Notes: generated by a model from the letters alone, not told the origin. DNA of 64,000 bases from Chloroflexota bacterium (GCA_014874475.1 JADBJJ010000022.1:52242-116241), one strand, 5' to 3'. Shown: positions 39,533 through 48,945, counted from the first letter of the stretch. Numbers and translations are program-made.

Positions 39533-40512
39533 AAAGGGATTTTTCCGCTGGGGCTTTTCCTCGTCCCCGCCTGGTCGTCAGCCGGTGCCTGGGGTTTGAC
39601 GCTTGCCGCTACGATGGGAGCATCATCCCCGACCCGTTCGTGGCGGCGCTGCGGGAGTTTGTGGAGTTCATCCCCGTCTGCCCGGAGGTGGAGTTGGGCC
39701 TGGGCGCGCCCCGCCCGCCGGTGCGGCTGGTGCGCGTCGGCGGGGAGGCCCGCCTCCTGCAGCCCGCCACCGGCCGGGACCTGACGGAGGCGATGCGGGC
39801 CTTTGCCGCGTCGTTCCTGGACGGACTCCCGCCGGTGGACGGCTTCCTCCTCAAGAACCGCTCCCCGTCCTGCGGGATCAAGGACGCCAAAGTCTACGCC
39901 GCGCCGGAGAAGGCGCCCGCAGTGGGGACCGGGCCGGGGCTGTTCGGAGGGGCCGTCCAGGCCCGCTTCCCCGACCTGCCGGTGGAGGACGAGGGGCGGC
40001 TCACCAACCGGGCCATCCGGGAGCACTTCTTCACCGTCATTTTCGCCCTGGCCCGGCTGCGGGAGACGGTGGATAGCGGCCAGATGGGGGCGCTGGTGGA
40101 TTTTCACGCCCGGAACAAGTTCCTCCTGCTGGCCTACAACCAGGCCCGGATGCGGGAACTGGGGCGGATTGTCGCCAACCTGCAACGGCGGCCCGTCCGG
40201 GAGGTGATGGCGGAGTACGTCGCCGGATTCCGGGCCGCGCTGGCCCGCCCGCCCCGCCGCCCCGCCGTTGTCAACGTCCTCATGCACGCCCTGGGCTACA
40301 TCTCCGAGGGGCTCAATCCGGCAGAGAAGGGGTATTTTCTGGACCTGCTCGCCGCCTACCGGGAAGGGCGCCAACCGCTGAGCACGCCCATAGGGGTCCT
40401 GCGGGCCTGGCTCCTCCGCTTTGGAGAACCGTACCTCTCCGCGCAGACGTTCTTCTCCCCTTTCCCGGAGGCCCTCGTCTCCCTGCGGGATTCCGGCCGG
40501 GAGGAGCGATGA
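39529..40512 (+). CDS. DUF523 (TudS-like desulfurase) - DUF1722 (YbgA-like) fusion
   Basis: Residues about 12-155 are DUF523, the thiouracil-desulfurase family: SRCLGFDACRYDG, VCPEVELGLGAPRPPVRLV and LLKNRSPSCGIKDAKVY provide the three Cys of the expected [4Fe-4S] site. Residues about 170-310 are DUF1722: AIREHFFTVIFALARLR, LVDFHARNKFLLLAYNQ. Length 327 aa. The ATG overlaps the CHAT gene's stop (ATGA). The same pairing of DUF523/YbgA with photolyase is known from other bacteria, for example ybgA-phr. A role in nucleobase repair or salvage is plausible but unproven. Confidence 0.88.
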
Positions 40513-40518
40513 AGGGGT

Positions 40519-40584
40519 GGGACGCGGATGGACGCGGATGAACGCGGATGGACGCAGGATGAACGCGGATGGACGCGGAGGATG
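40519..40584 (+). repeat. Decamer tandem repeat
   Basis: About six copies of GACGCGGATG with small changes (AACGCGGATG, GACGCAGGAT) lie directly behind the DUF523-DUF1722 stop. The motif is related to the intergenic repeat at 17611. Confidence 0.75.
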
Positions 40585-40683
40585 GGCAAGATCGTCCGCA
40601 ACGACCGGGAGGTACGTCGGGCCCGGGGCCGAATGCCCGATGAAGAACGGATAAAGCCAGTGATGGAGCGGCTGGAGAAATGA
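40582..40683 (+). CDS. Possible short basic peptide (33 aa) before the photolyase
   Basis: ATG at 40582 opens 33 codons, starting MGKIVRNDREVRRARG and ending MERLEK, with its TGA overlapping the photolyase ATG (ATGA). The start lies at the end of the decamer repeat (GGACGCGGAGG). It could be a small coupled protein or a chance frame that brings ribosomes to the photolyase start. No family is recognised. Confidence 0.35.
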   Translation: MGKIVRNDREVRRARGRMPDEERIKPVMERLEK

Positions 40684-41996
40684 TAGAGCCCGAACGCATC
40701 CATCCCCTGAACGCCCGGCCCCTGGCCGGAGGCCAGTACATCCTCTACTGGATGCAGGCCGCCCAGCGGGCCTTCTGGAACCCGGCGCTGGAGTTCGCCG
40801 TGGACCTGGCGGATGAACGCGGGCTTCCCCTGCTGGTGGCCTTCGGCCTGACCCCTCACTACCCCGAGGCCAATCTCCGCCACTACGCTTGGATGCTGGA
40901 GGGCCTGCGGGAGACGGCCCAGGCCCTGCGGGAGCGGGGCATCGGCTTCGTGATGCGGCTGGAATATCCGCCGGACCTGGCCCTGAGCCTGGCCCGGAAT
41001 GCCGCCGCCGTCGTGACCGACCGGGGGTATCTCCGGCATCTGCGCATCTGGCGGCGGTACCTGGCGGAGCGGGCCCCCTGTCCGGTGATAGAGGTGGAGG
41101 GGGATGCCGTGGTGCCGGTGGAGACCGCCTACCCCCGCCAGGCTGTGCGGGCCAGCGTCCTGCGCCGCCGGATTCAGCCCCTCCTCCCCCGCTTCCTTCT
41201 GCCCCTCGGAGAGCGGGCGCCCCGGATTCGGGCCGACTTCGCCGAGCCCTCCCTGGACCCATCCCGTCCCGATCAGATTCTCCCTCTCCTGCAGGTGGAC
41301 CGGACGGTGGGGCCGGTGGACCTCCCCTCCGGGACGGGCGCCGCGCGGGCGCGCCTCCTGCGCTTCCTGGAGGAGGGCCTCCCCCGCTACGCCGACCTCC
41401 GCAGTGACCCCCGTCAGGACGTTACCTCCGGCCTCAGCCCGTACCTTCACTTCGGCCAGATTTCCCCGGTGGAGATGGCCCTGGAGGTCTCCCGCGTCGG
41501 CGGGCCCGAGGCGGACGCGTTTCTGGAGGAACTGATCGTCCGGCGGGAACTGGCGCTGAACTTTGTGTGGTACACCCCCGATTACGACCGGTGGGAGGGT
41601 CTCCCCCGCTGGGCCCGGGAGACCCTACAGGCCCACGCGGCCGATCCCCGTCCCGCCCTCTACTCGCTGGAGGACCTGGAATCGGCCCAGACGGACGACC
41701 CGGTCTGGAACGCGGCCCAATCCGCACTGGTTCGGACGGGCCAGATGCACAACTACCTTCGGATGTACTGGGGGAAGCAACTCCTGCTCTGGACGGAGCG
41801 GCCAGAGGATGCGTTGCGCATCGGCCTCTACCTGAACAACAAGTACGCGCTGGACGGCCGGGACCCGAACAGTTACGCCGGGGTGGGGTGGTGCCTGGGC
41901 CTCCACGACCGCCCGTTTGCCGAGCGGCCCATCTTCGGCAAAGTGCGCCCTATGACCTTAGGGGGTTTCCGGAGGAAATTCGGGGGTTGGCCATAA
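40680..41996 (+). CDS. phr: Class II CPD photolyase
   Basis: It repairs cyclobutane pyrimidine dimers with light and FAD. The N-terminal half is a Rossmann domain (YILYWMQAAQRAFWNPALEF), the C-terminal half the FAD-binding helical domain. Class II features include GLSPYLHFGQISP, LIVRRELALNFVWY, TGQMHNYLRMYWGKQLL and LNNKYALDGRDPNSYAGVGW. At 438 aa the length is normal. The start shares ATGA with a short frame before it. Together with uvrC downstream and the DUF523 protein upstream, it forms a UV-damage neighbourhood. Confidence 0.95.
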   Translation: MIEPERIHPLNARPLAGGQYILYWMQAAQRAFWNPALEFAVDLADERGLPLLVAFGLTPHYPEANLRHYAWMLEGLRETAQALRERGIGFVMRLEYPPDLALSLARNAAAVVTDRGYLRHLRIWRRYLAERAPCPVIEVEGDAVVPVETAYPRQAVRASVLRRRIQPLLPRFLLPLGERAPRIRADFAEPSLDPSRPDQILPLLQVDRTVGPVDLPSGTGAARARLLRFLEEGLPRYADLRSDPRQDVTSGLSPYLHFGQISPVEMALEVSRVGGPEADAFLEELIVRRELALNFVWYTPDYDRWEGLPRWARETLQAHAADPRPALYSLEDLESAQTDDPVWNAAQSALVRTGQMHNYLRMYWGKQLLLWTERPEDALRIGLYLNNKYALDGRDPNSYAGVGWCLGLHDRPFAERPIFGKVRPMTLGGFRRKFGGWP

Positions 41997-42108
41997 CCGG
42001 AGGTCATCCCCGTTGGACCTCCCGCCGACCCGGCCCTGGCGTCGGCGCCGGCCGGCGCCGGGCACTCAACACGTCTTCCGGTTTCCGCTGCGTCCCGTCA
42101 ATGAGCAT

Positions 42109-42729
42109 ATGGCGACGGTGAAACTGACGAAATCCGGGGTCATTCCCTATCCCGAGAAACAGCGCCTCCGGCAGGAGTTCTGCCAGTTGCGGGAATGTCT
42201 CCTTGCGGAGGATGTGGAGGCTGCGTCCGAGGCCATCTGCTGTCATCTGGACTCATGGCCGGTGATGCAGACCGCACGAATCGTGATGGCCTATCTGGCT
42301 TTTCGCAACGAGCCATCGCTGGAGAGGCTCTTCACAGCGCTCCCTCACATCCAATGGACGGTACCGCGCATAGAAGGCCGGAGGCTGGTTGTCCACCCCT
42401 ATGACCCGAACCGATTGACCCGGCATCCCTTCGGGATGCTGGAGCCAGCGGCGGACCTGCCGGTCATTGATCCGGCCCTCCTGGATGTCGTGCTGGTGCC
42501 CGGGGTGGCTTTTGACCGGCATGGGGGACGATTGGGCTTCGGCGGGGGCTTCTATGACCGCTTCCTTCCCACCACTCCGGCCCTGCGCGTGGGGGTGACA
42601 TACGATTCCTGCCTGCTGGAGGAGTTGCCCTGTACGGAGGCCGACCAGCGCATGGATTGGGTTGTCACGCCGACGGGCCTCCTGGAGGTCCGGCGAGGAA
42701 ATGAGAGGACGGACTGCCCTTCCTTGTGA
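42109..42729 (+). CDS. 5-formyltetrahydrofolate cyclo-ligase family protein
   Basis: This family converts 5-formyl-THF to 5,10-methenyl-THF using ATP. The signature PGVAFDRHGGRLGFGGGFYDRFL region is complete at about residues 140-160, and the N-terminal IPYPEKQRLRQEFCQLR fits the family's first helix. I chose ATG at 42109, giving 206 residues; the frame is open upstream to 42013 but that part has no similarity and the ribosome-binding site at either place is weak. The cyclo-ligase gene is the first of a rightward run towards uvrC and murE. Confidence 0.82.
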   Translation: MATVKLTKSGVIPYPEKQRLRQEFCQLRECLLAEDVEAASEAICCHLDSWPVMQTARIVMAYLAFRNEPSLERLFTALPHIQWTVPRIEGRRLVVHPYDPNRLTRHPFGMLEPAADLPVIDPALLDVVLVPGVAFDRHGGRLGFGGGFYDRFLPTTPALRVGVTYDSCLLEELPCTEADQRMDWVVTPTGLLEVRRGNERTDCPSL

Positions 42730-42803
42730 TTCCCTGGCAGTTTTCCCAAATGGTGGTAAAATGTAAATAGCAGTTGCGACCACCCATTCCTGAAAGGAGA
42801 CCT

Positions 42804-43172
42804 GTGGCAGAACAATACGGTTCCTACACGCCCCCGTCCGCCTACGGATACCCACCCCCCGCGCCTCCGACGAACGGCCTGGCCATCGCGTCGCTGGTTC
42901 TCAGCCTGCTGGGGCTGGTCGGCATCCTCCCGCTCCTGGGCACGATCCTGGGCCTCATCTTCGGCTACTCTGCCCGCAATCAAATTGCCCAGAGTCGCGG
43001 CACACAGGGCGGTGAGGGGTTGGCGAAGGCCGGCATTATCATCGGCTGGGTGACTCTGGGTATCTGGGCCCTGGGCATCTGCGCCGCCATCATCTTCGGG
43101 GTGGCCATACCCGGCGGCCTGGCCGGTTGCAGCCTCTGCGCTGACCTGGAATCCCTGATGCAGGGGTACTGA
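42804..43172 (+). CDS. Small DUF4190-like membrane protein
   Basis: The 122-residue protein has a Tyr/Pro-rich head (YGSYTPPSAYGYPPPAPP), then two membrane helices flanking a basic loop (GYSARNQIAQSRGTQGGEGL), the pattern of DUF4190. GTG at 42804 is chosen because GAAAGGAGA stands just before it. A TAAAAT (42757-42762) with a weak TGGCAG -35 may be its promoter. Function is unknown. Another small membrane protein follows. Confidence 0.72.
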   Translation: MAEQYGSYTPPSAYGYPPPAPPTNGLAIASLVLSLLGLVGILPLLGTILGLIFGYSARNQIAQSRGTQGGEGLAKAGIIIGWVTLGIWALGICAAIIFGVAIPGGLAGCSLCADLESLMQGY

Positions 43173-43208
43173 GTCTATCCTGTCATCCGACCTCCCAAAG
43201 GAGCCCAT

Positions 43209-43412
43209 ATGAAAGAGCAGCCGGAATTCCCTTTCAATGAGCAGCGGGCCGATCCCGTGGAGACCGCGGTGCCCGGAGAGAAGAAATCCCGCACTGGCCT
43301 CATCATCGGCATCGTCGCGGGGGTGGTACTTCTCATCCTTTGCTGCTGTTGCATCATCGGGGTGATTGTGCTTGCCAACTGGGATACGATCTCTCAGGGG
43401 TTGGGTCTTTGA
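43209..43412 (+). CDS. Small single-pass membrane protein with Cys cluster
   Basis: The 67-residue protein has a charged N-terminus, then one membrane helix (LIIGIVAGVVLLILCCCCII) with four consecutive Cys that could be acylated. The ATG follows AAAGGAGCCCAT. No family is recognised. It sits 36 bases after the DUF4190-like gene, so the two may act together at the membrane. Confidence 0.68.
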   Translation: MKEQPEFPFNEQRADPVETAVPGEKKSRTGLIIGIVAGVVLLILCCCCIIGVIVLANWDTISQGLGL

Positions 43413-43450
43413 TTCCCTGATTTTCTGACGTTTCTGATTCTCCTGGGCCT

Positions 43451-45307
43451 ATGGAGGTGCCGGAATCCATTCAGGCTGTCCTCTCCAGCATGCCCGCGCT
43501 CCCCGGCGTCTACCTGATGCGGGACGCTGAGGGACGGGTGATCTACGTCGGCAAGGCCGTCAACCTGGCCAGCCGCACCCGTTCCTATTTCACTTCCTCC
43601 GCCCAGGAGAATCCCAAGACCCGGCGGCTGGTGGCAGAGGTCGCCTCCCTGGAATTCATCGTTACCGACAGCGAACTGGAAGCGCTCATCCTGGAGGCCA
43701 ACCTCATCAAGGCCCACCGCCCTCGCTTTAACGTCCGCCTGCGGGATGACAAACGGTACCCCTACATCAAGGTGACCTGGGCGGAGCCTTATCCGCGCGT
43801 CCTTATCACTCGCCGCATTGAACGGGACGGCAGCCGTTATTTCGGCCCTTATACCTCCTCGGCCGCCGTCCGCGAGACCCTGGACCTCCTGCGCCGGACG
43901 TTCCCCTACTTGACCTGTAGCCGGGAAATCACCGGCAAGGATTCCCGCGCGTGCCTCTACCACGACATGAAACTCTGCCTGGCCCCCTGCATCGGCGCAG
44001 TCAGCCAAGAGGAGTACCGCGCGATGATTGCGGGTCTTATCCGTTTCCTGGAGGGACGGAGCGAGGAAGTCCTGGCGGACCTGGAACGGCGGATGCGGGA
44101 AGCCGCTGAACGACTGGACTTTGAGCGGGCGGCCCGGCTGAGAGACCAGTTACAGGCTGCCCGACACATCGTAGAGCGCCAGAAAATCGTCGCCGCCACC
44201 GGCAGCGACCAGGACGTCATCGCCTTCGCCCGGGATAACGGCAACGCCTGCGTCCAGGTCTTCTTTATCCGGGACGGCAAACTCCTGGGCCGGGAGTACT
44301 TCCTGCTGGAAGGCGCAGAGGCGGAGGACGACCGGGAGGTTATGGCTGCGTTCCTGAAGCAGTTCTACGAGGAGGCTGCCTATGTGCCTCCGGAGGTCCT
44401 CCTGCCGGAGGAAGTGGACGAGGCGCTGGTCATAGAGGAGTGGCTGCGTTCCAAACGCGGCGCCAAAGTGGTGCTGCGGGTGCCCCGCCGGGGGCGCGGG
44501 CGGGACCTGCTGCGCATGGCCGCTGAGAACGCCGCCCAGATGCTGGCGACCTTCCGCGCCAGTTGGGAGGCCGACGCCCACCGCCAGGAGCAGGCGCTGG
44601 AAGAACTCCGCCAGGCACTGGGTCTCTCTGCCCGTCCAGCCCGCATGGAATGCTACGACGTCTCCACCACCCAGGGCGCCGAACCGACTGCCAGCATGGT
44701 CGTCTTTGAGCAGGGGGTCCCCCGCAAATCCGAATACCGGCGCTTCGCCCTGCGCGCGCTGGAGAAGCCGGACGACTACGCAGGGATGCGGGAAGTACTG
44801 ACCCGACGCCTGGAGCGCTGGCGAACGGCGACCTCCGGCGAGTTGACCGGCGTGCGGGGGGTCAAGACCTGGGCTCTCCTCCCCGACCTGCTGGTAGTGG
44901 ACGGCGGGAAGGGCCAGTTGGGGGTGGCGCTGGAGGTCCTGGAGTCCTTCGGCCTGCGGGACCGGATGGCGGTGGCGGCGTTGGCGAAAGAGGAGGAGGC
45001 GCTGTTTCTGCCCGGACGGGAGGAGCCGGTGCGGCTGCCGGAGGGCTCCCCGGCCCTGCGACTCCTCCAGCAGATGCGGGATGAGGCCCACCGCTTCGCT
45101 ATCGCCTACCACCGGCTGCGGCGGGAGCGCGCGGGTCTGGCAACGGAACTGGAGAACATCCCTGGCGTGGGGCCGGCCCGCCGCCGGATTCTGCTGAAGA
45201 CCTTTGGCTCCCTGGAGCGCATCCGCGCCGCGACGGTAGAGGAACTGGCCGCCGTTCCGGGCATCCCCCGCGCGGTGGCGGAAGCCATCAAGGAATACCT
45301 GGGGTGA
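43451..45307 (+). CDS. uvrC: Excinuclease ABC subunit C
   Basis: UvrC makes both incisions in nucleotide excision repair. The N-terminal GIY-YIG nuclease is clear: PGVYLMRDAEGRVIYVGKA. The UvrB-binding motif region ERAARLRDQLQAARHIVERQ lies at about 220-240, the RNase H-like C-terminal nuclease includes MECYDVSTTQGAEPTASMVV and LLVVDGGKGQLGVALEVL, and the final helix-hairpin-helix pair (LENIPGVGPARRRILLKTF) is intact. Length 618 aa is standard. It lies 38 bases after a small membrane gene, and 56 bases before murE. uvrA and uvrB are not in the window. Confidence 0.97.
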   Translation: MEVPESIQAVLSSMPALPGVYLMRDAEGRVIYVGKAVNLASRTRSYFTSSAQENPKTRRLVAEVASLEFIVTDSELEALILEANLIKAHRPRFNVRLRDDKRYPYIKVTWAEPYPRVLITRRIERDGSRYFGPYTSSAAVRETLDLLRRTFPYLTCSREITGKDSRACLYHDMKLCLAPCIGAVSQEEYRAMIAGLIRFLEGRSEEVLADLERRMREAAERLDFERAARLRDQLQAARHIVERQKIVAATGSDQDVIAFARDNGNACVQVFFIRDGKLLGREYFLLEGAEAEDDREVMAAFLKQFYEEAAYVPPEVLLPEEVDEALVIEEWLRSKRGAKVVLRVPRRGRGRDLLRMAAENAAQMLATFRASWEADAHRQEQALEELRQALGLSARPARMECYDVSTTQGAEPTASMVVFEQGVPRKSEYRRFALRALEKPDDYAGMREVLTRRLERWRTATSGELTGVRGVKTWALLPDLLVVDGGKGQLGVALEVLESFGLRDRMAVAALAKEEEALFLPGREEPVRLPEGSPALRLLQQMRDEAHRFAIAYHRLRRERAGLATELENIPGVGPARRRILLKTFGSLERIRAATVEELAAVPGIPRAVAEAIKEYLG

Positions 45308-45363
45308 TGCTTGAGGGGCAAGTCTGACCCTTGTGCTGAAGTGGCTGGGAGGGATTTCCACCG

Positions 45364-46905
45364 ATGCGCCTGAGTGAACTGACCGCCTACCTACCGGCTA
45401 TCTCTCACCGCCTCGGCCCCGACCCCGAGGTGGGCGGCATCGCGGCGGATTCCCGCCAGGTCCGCCCCGGCGACCTCTTCGTCGCCATTCCGGGCGTCAG
45501 CCTGGACGGACACGCCTACATCCCCCAGGCGCTGGCGGCGGGCGCGGTCGCTGTTGTCGGTGAGCGCGCGCCGCAGGAGATGCCCGACCTCCCCTGGGGC
45601 ACCTTCGCCTATCTCCAGGTCCCCGACGCCCGTCAGGCCTGGGGCTGGCTCTGCGCCGCATGGGAGGGCCTCTCGGGTCGCCGGATGACCCTGATCGGCG
45701 TCACCGGCACCGACGGCAAAACCACCACCGTCACCCTCATTTACGCCATTCTGCGCGCGGCCGGCCTCAACGCCGGGCTGGTCAGCACGGTCGCCGCCCG
45801 CATCGGCGAAGAGGAGGTGGATACCGGTTTCCACACCACCACCCCTGACCCGCCCGACCTCCAACGATATCTGGCCCGTATGGTCCAGACGGGCGCTACC
45901 CACGCCGTCCTGGAGGTGACCTCCCACGGGCTGGCCCAGCACCGGGTGGCCGGCTGCGACTTTGACGTCGCCGTCATCACCAACATCACTCACGAGCATC
46001 TGGACTTTCATGGCTCGCTGGAGGCGTACCGGCGGGCCAAGGCTATGCTCTTTGAAGGACTGAGCCGCTCTTTCCGCAAACCGGGCGTCCCCAAAATCGC
46101 CGTCCTCAACCGGGACGACAGTTCCTACGATCTCCTTCGCCCCATCTCTGCTGATCGCCACCTCACCTATAGCCTCTCCGGCCAGGCAGATGTGACCGTC
46201 CGGGAGGTCCGGTATGGGCCCGACGTCACCCGTCTCACCTTGAATCTCCCCGATGGACCGGTGGAAATGACGACCTCGCTGGTCGGCGCGTACAACGTCA
46301 GCAACATTCTGGCAGCGACGGCCGCGGCGGTGGCCCTGAACCTCCCAGCGGAAGCCATTGCCCGGGGGATTGCAGCGGTTCGGGGAGTGCCAGGGCGAAT
46401 GGAGCGGATAGATGAAGGGCAGGACTTCTTGGCGATAGTGGACTTTGCCCACACCCCCAACGCGCTCCAGCAGGCCCTACGGACTGTGCGAGAGATGGCC
46501 TCGGGGCGGGTCATCGTCGTCTTCGGCTGCGCCGGACTGCGGGACCGGGAGAAGCGGACGCTGATGGGGCGGATCGCCGGAGAACTGGCGGATGTGGTCA
46601 TCCTGACCGCCGAGGACCCCCGAACAGAGAACCTGGAGGAGATTATGGCGATCAGCGCGGCGGCGGCGCAGGAGGCCGGGAAGCGGGAAGGGGTGGACCT
46701 CTTCCGCGTCCCCGACCGGGGGGAGGCCATTCTGCAGGCCTGTCAGATGGCCCGCGCCGGGGACGTGGTCATCGCCTGCGGCAAAGGGCACGAACTGTCT
46801 ATGTGCTTCGGGACGATAGAGTACCCCTGGGACGACCGGGAGGCGATGCGGCGGGCCCTCCACGGCCAGACCCTGGATACCCTCCCCACTGCCTGCCGGA
46901 GATAG
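45364..46905 (+). CDS. murE: UDP-N-acetylmuramoyl-tripeptide synthetase
   Basis: MurE adds the third amino acid of the peptidoglycan stem peptide. The N-terminal GIAADSRQVRPGDLFVAI domain, ATP loop IGVTGTDGKTTTVTLIY, TTPDPPDLQRYLARM, the ITNITHEHLDFHGSLEAY segment and FAHTPNALQQALRTV are all typical. The region that reads DNPR in meso-DAP-adding enzymes reads EDPRTEN here, so the third residue may not be DAP. At 513 aa it is complete. It ends at a strong two-way hairpin shared with the convergent flavin reductase gene. Confidence 0.95.
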   Translation: MRLSELTAYLPAISHRLGPDPEVGGIAADSRQVRPGDLFVAIPGVSLDGHAYIPQALAAGAVAVVGERAPQEMPDLPWGTFAYLQVPDARQAWGWLCAAWEGLSGRRMTLIGVTGTDGKTTTVTLIYAILRAAGLNAGLVSTVAARIGEEEVDTGFHTTTPDPPDLQRYLARMVQTGATHAVLEVTSHGLAQHRVAGCDFDVAVITNITHEHLDFHGSLEAYRRAKAMLFEGLSRSFRKPGVPKIAVLNRDDSSYDLLRPISADRHLTYSLSGQADVTVREVRYGPDVTRLTLNLPDGPVEMTTSLVGAYNVSNILAATAAAVALNLPAEAIARGIAAVRGVPGRMERIDEGQDFLAIVDFAHTPNALQQALRTVREMASGRVIVVFGCAGLRDREKRTLMGRIAGELADVVILTAEDPRTENLEEIMAISAAAAQEAGKREGVDLFRVPDRGEAILQACQMARAGDVVIACGKGHELSMCFGTIEYPWDDREAMRRALHGQTLDTLPTACRR

Positions 46906-46906
46906 A

Positions 46907-46946
46907 GAAACGCGCCAGGCACTTCCGGAAGTGCCGGACGCGTTTC
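46907..46946. terminator. Bidirectional hairpin between murE and the flavin reductase gene
   Basis: A 40-base inverted repeat: GAAACGCG...CGCGTTTC as outer stem, CAGGCACTTCC/GGAAGTGCCGG as inner stem, two mismatches. It begins inside the end of murE's spacer and overlaps the stop of the convergent gene. The CAGGCACT core recurs in other terminators of the window. Confidence 0.72.
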
Positions 46947-47502
46947 ACGATTTCACTGAAAACCCTACCGGCGCCAGTTGCTCCCCCAGCCGCCAGTAGT
47001 CCCGCCCCGTGTAGAGGAACGGGGCCAGCCGGGCGAAATCCACCCGTCCCCTTTCATCCAGGACCGCTTCGTCCACGTGGACGGCGACCACCTCGCCGAC
47101 GAAGAGGTCGTGGCTGCCCAGCGGGAGGGTGTGGCGGAGGCGACACTCTATGTTGACGGGGCACTCGGCGATGAGGGGGACCCGTACCTGAACCCCTGCG
47201 GCTTGAGTGAACCCACACGCTTCCCACTTATCCACATCTTTCCCGGAGACGCGGCCGCAGTAATCCGCCGCATGTGCCTGGTCGGCGGTGGGCAGATTGA
47301 CGACGAACTCCCCCACATCCCGGATGAGGTAGTGGGAATGGCGCGAGGGCCGCACCGCGATGCCGATCATCGGCGGCGTAGAGCAGACGGTCCCTACCCA
47401 GGAGAGGGCGACAATGTTGGCCTCATCCCCCACTCCGCAACTGACCAGCACCACCGGCAGGGGATACAGATAGATTCCCGGTTCGCGAATTTGCTTGGTC
47501 AT
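46945..47502 (-). CDS. Flavin reductase / flavoredoxin-like FMN-binding protein
   Basis: The 185-residue protein has the split-barrel FMN fold of the flavin reductase-like family: PVVLVSCGVGDEANIVALSWVG, the phosphate-binding PPMIGIAVRPSRHSHYLI, GEFVVNLPTADQAHAADYCG and HDLFVGEVVAVHVDE. It may pass electrons to a partner protein or reduce FMN. It is the last gene of the leftward yggS-yggT-yggU run, 20 bases behind yggU. Confidence 0.88.
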   Translation of the reverse strand: MTKQIREPGIYLYPLPVVLVSCGVGDEANIVALSWVGTVCSTPPMIGIAVRPSRHSHYLIRDVGEFVVNLPTADQAHAADYCGRVSGKDVDKWEACGFTQAAGVQVRVPLIAECPVNIECRLRHTLPLGSHDLFVGEVVAVHVDEAVLDERGRVDFARLAPFLYTGRDYWRLGEQLAPVGFSVKS

Positions 47503-47522
47503 AAGTTATCTCCTGTTGCATG

Positions 47523-47837
47523 TCATTCGGCTTTCAGCAATGCGCGCACCCGCCCGGCGGTCACCCCGGCAACTCGCACCACCTTGTGCCGGGAGGTGTG
47601 CCCGGAGAGAATCTCCACCGCATCCACCGATACGCCCAGTTGCTGGGCCAGAAAAGACCGCAGGGCCTGGTTGGCCTTCCCCTCGGTCGCTGGAGCGCGC
47701 AGGCGCACCCGCAGCGCGTCGCCGTAGAGGCCGACGAGGGCATCCTGGCCGCTCCCCGGCGCGACGTGCACGCCGAACGTGCACCCCTCAGGCCCCTCCT
47801 GAACTCTCAGGCGCTCCACAATTCCCTCCAGACCCAT
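47523..47837 (-). CDS. yggU: DUF167 protein (YggU-like)
   Basis: The 104-residue protein shows the DUF167 pattern: FGVHVAPGSGQDALVGLYGDAL and APATEGKANQALRSFLAQQLG, with EILSGHTSRHKVVRV. Its function is unknown. It is encoded after yggS and yggT as in many bacteria. Confidence 0.93.
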   Translation of the reverse strand: MGLEGIVERLRVQEGPEGCTFGVHVAPGSGQDALVGLYGDALRVRLRAPATEGKANQALRSFLAQQLGVSVDAVEILSGHTSRHKVVRVAGVTAGRVRALLKAE

Positions 47838-47876
47838 CCCGACGCCCGACGTGGTCGGTTGTCTGCGGCCTGCGGG

Positions 47877-48134
47877 TCAAAACAGTACCCAGATCAGGAC
47901 CCGCTCCACCAGCCAGAGGAGCAGGATGAGGACCATCGGGCTGAAGTCCACGGGCCCTATATACGGCAGATGGCGGCGAATCGGTGCCAGCAGCGGCTCC
48001 GTGATGGTGTAAAGAAAGCGCATCACCGGATGGGCGTAACTGAGGCCGAAGACCGGCAGCAGCGCCCGGGCGATGATGGCTAAGGTATAGAGAGCAAACA
48101 GAGTGCGAATCAATCGGTACAGGATGAACGTCAT
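47877..48134 (-). CDS. yggT: YggT family membrane protein
   Basis: The 85-residue protein has two hydrophobic stretches and the family motif [18 protein letters not shown], followed by [15 protein letters not shown]. Its ATG overlaps the yggS stop by 4 bases. It is thought to act at the membrane near the division site or in osmotic tolerance; its precise role is not settled. Confidence 0.93.
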   Translation of the reverse strand: MTFILYRLIRTLFALYTLAIIARALLPVFGLSYAHPVMRFLYTITEPLLAPIRRHLPYIGPVDFSPMVLILLLWLVERVLIWVLF

Positions 48135-48883
48135 TGTTTCTCCCTCCGGGGTCCGAAGATGGCCCGCCCGATGCGGACCATCGTCGCTCCTTCCTCCACG
48201 GCGACCTCAAAGTCGTCGGTCATTCCCATAGAGAGTTCGCGCCATGGCAGGTGCGGGAAGCGCTCCCGCAGTCCGTCCCGCAGCGCGCGCAGGCGGGCAA
48301 AGACCGGGCGCACCGCTTCGGGGTCATCGGTCAGCGGCGCGACGGTCATCAGTCCATCTACCCGCAGGCCGGGGAGGGCCAGAATGGTGGCGCAATCGGC
48401 GAAAAACGCCTCCCGCTGCGCGGCGTCCTCCTCCCAGCGGTCCACGGCGAAGCCGAATTTCGTCGCCTCGCCGCTGATGTTGCACTCCAGGAGGACGGGT
48501 ATCTCCCGGCCGGCCTCCACCGCGAGGCGGTTCAGCCGCAAGGCGATTTTGGGCCGGTCCACCGAGTGGACGACGTCGTAGCAATCCACCACCTGGTCGG
48601 CCTTGCGGCTCTGGATGTGGCCGACCAAGTGCCAGGTGGGGCGGGGACCGGGGACGGCGGCATTGACGATGGGAATTTTCTCCGCCCCCTCCTCGGGCCG
48701 GTTTTCTCCGAAGTGGCGCAGGCCGGCCGCGTACCCCTCCAGAATGACCTCCGGCGGAAAGGTCTTGGTGACGGCGACCAGGGTCACTGCCGCCGGGTCT
48801 CGCCCGGCCCGCAGGGCCGCTTCGGCAATCCGTTCCTCCACCCGGCGCAGGTTCTGTTCAATGGATGACGGACTCCCGACCAC
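48131..48883 (-). CDS. yggS: PLP homeostasis protein (YggS/PLPBP family)
   Basis: YggS binds pyridoxal phosphate and buffers its level. The PLP lysine lies in [14 protein letters not shown], followed by [30 protein letters not shown], and GLMTVAPL with [22 protein letters not shown], which bind the phosphate. I set the start at GTG 48883 ([12 protein letters not shown]), giving 250 residues. The frame is open further upstream to ATG 48961 through an inserted palindromic repeat, which would add 26 residues; the true start is uncertain. It heads a yggS-yggT-yggU-flavin reductase run. Confidence 0.92.
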   Translation of the reverse strand: MVGSPSSIEQNLRRVEERIAEAALRAGRDPAAVTLVAVTKTFPPEVILEGYAAGLRHFGENRPEEGAEKIPIVNAAVPGPRPTWHLVGHIQSRKADQVVDCYDVVHSVDRPKIALRLNRLAVEAGREIPVLLECNISGEATKFGFAVDRWEEDAAQREAFFADCATILALPGLRVDGLMTVAPLTDDPEAVRPVFARLRALRDGLRERFPHLPWRELSMGMTDDFEVAVEEGATMVRIGRAIFGPRREKQ

Positions 48884-48945
48884 CCTAACCCCACTTTTTC
48901 CCCCTTCCCCTCTCCCGAAACGGGGAGGGTGGGGGCAAGAGCGCC
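48883..48945. repeat. Palindromic repeat element upstream of yggS
   Basis: CCCTAACCCCACTTTTTCCCC leads into CCCCTCTCCCGAAACGGGGAGGG (imperfect hairpin with AAA loop). It is the inverted-orientation relative of the element at 8896-8980. Confidence 0.6.
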
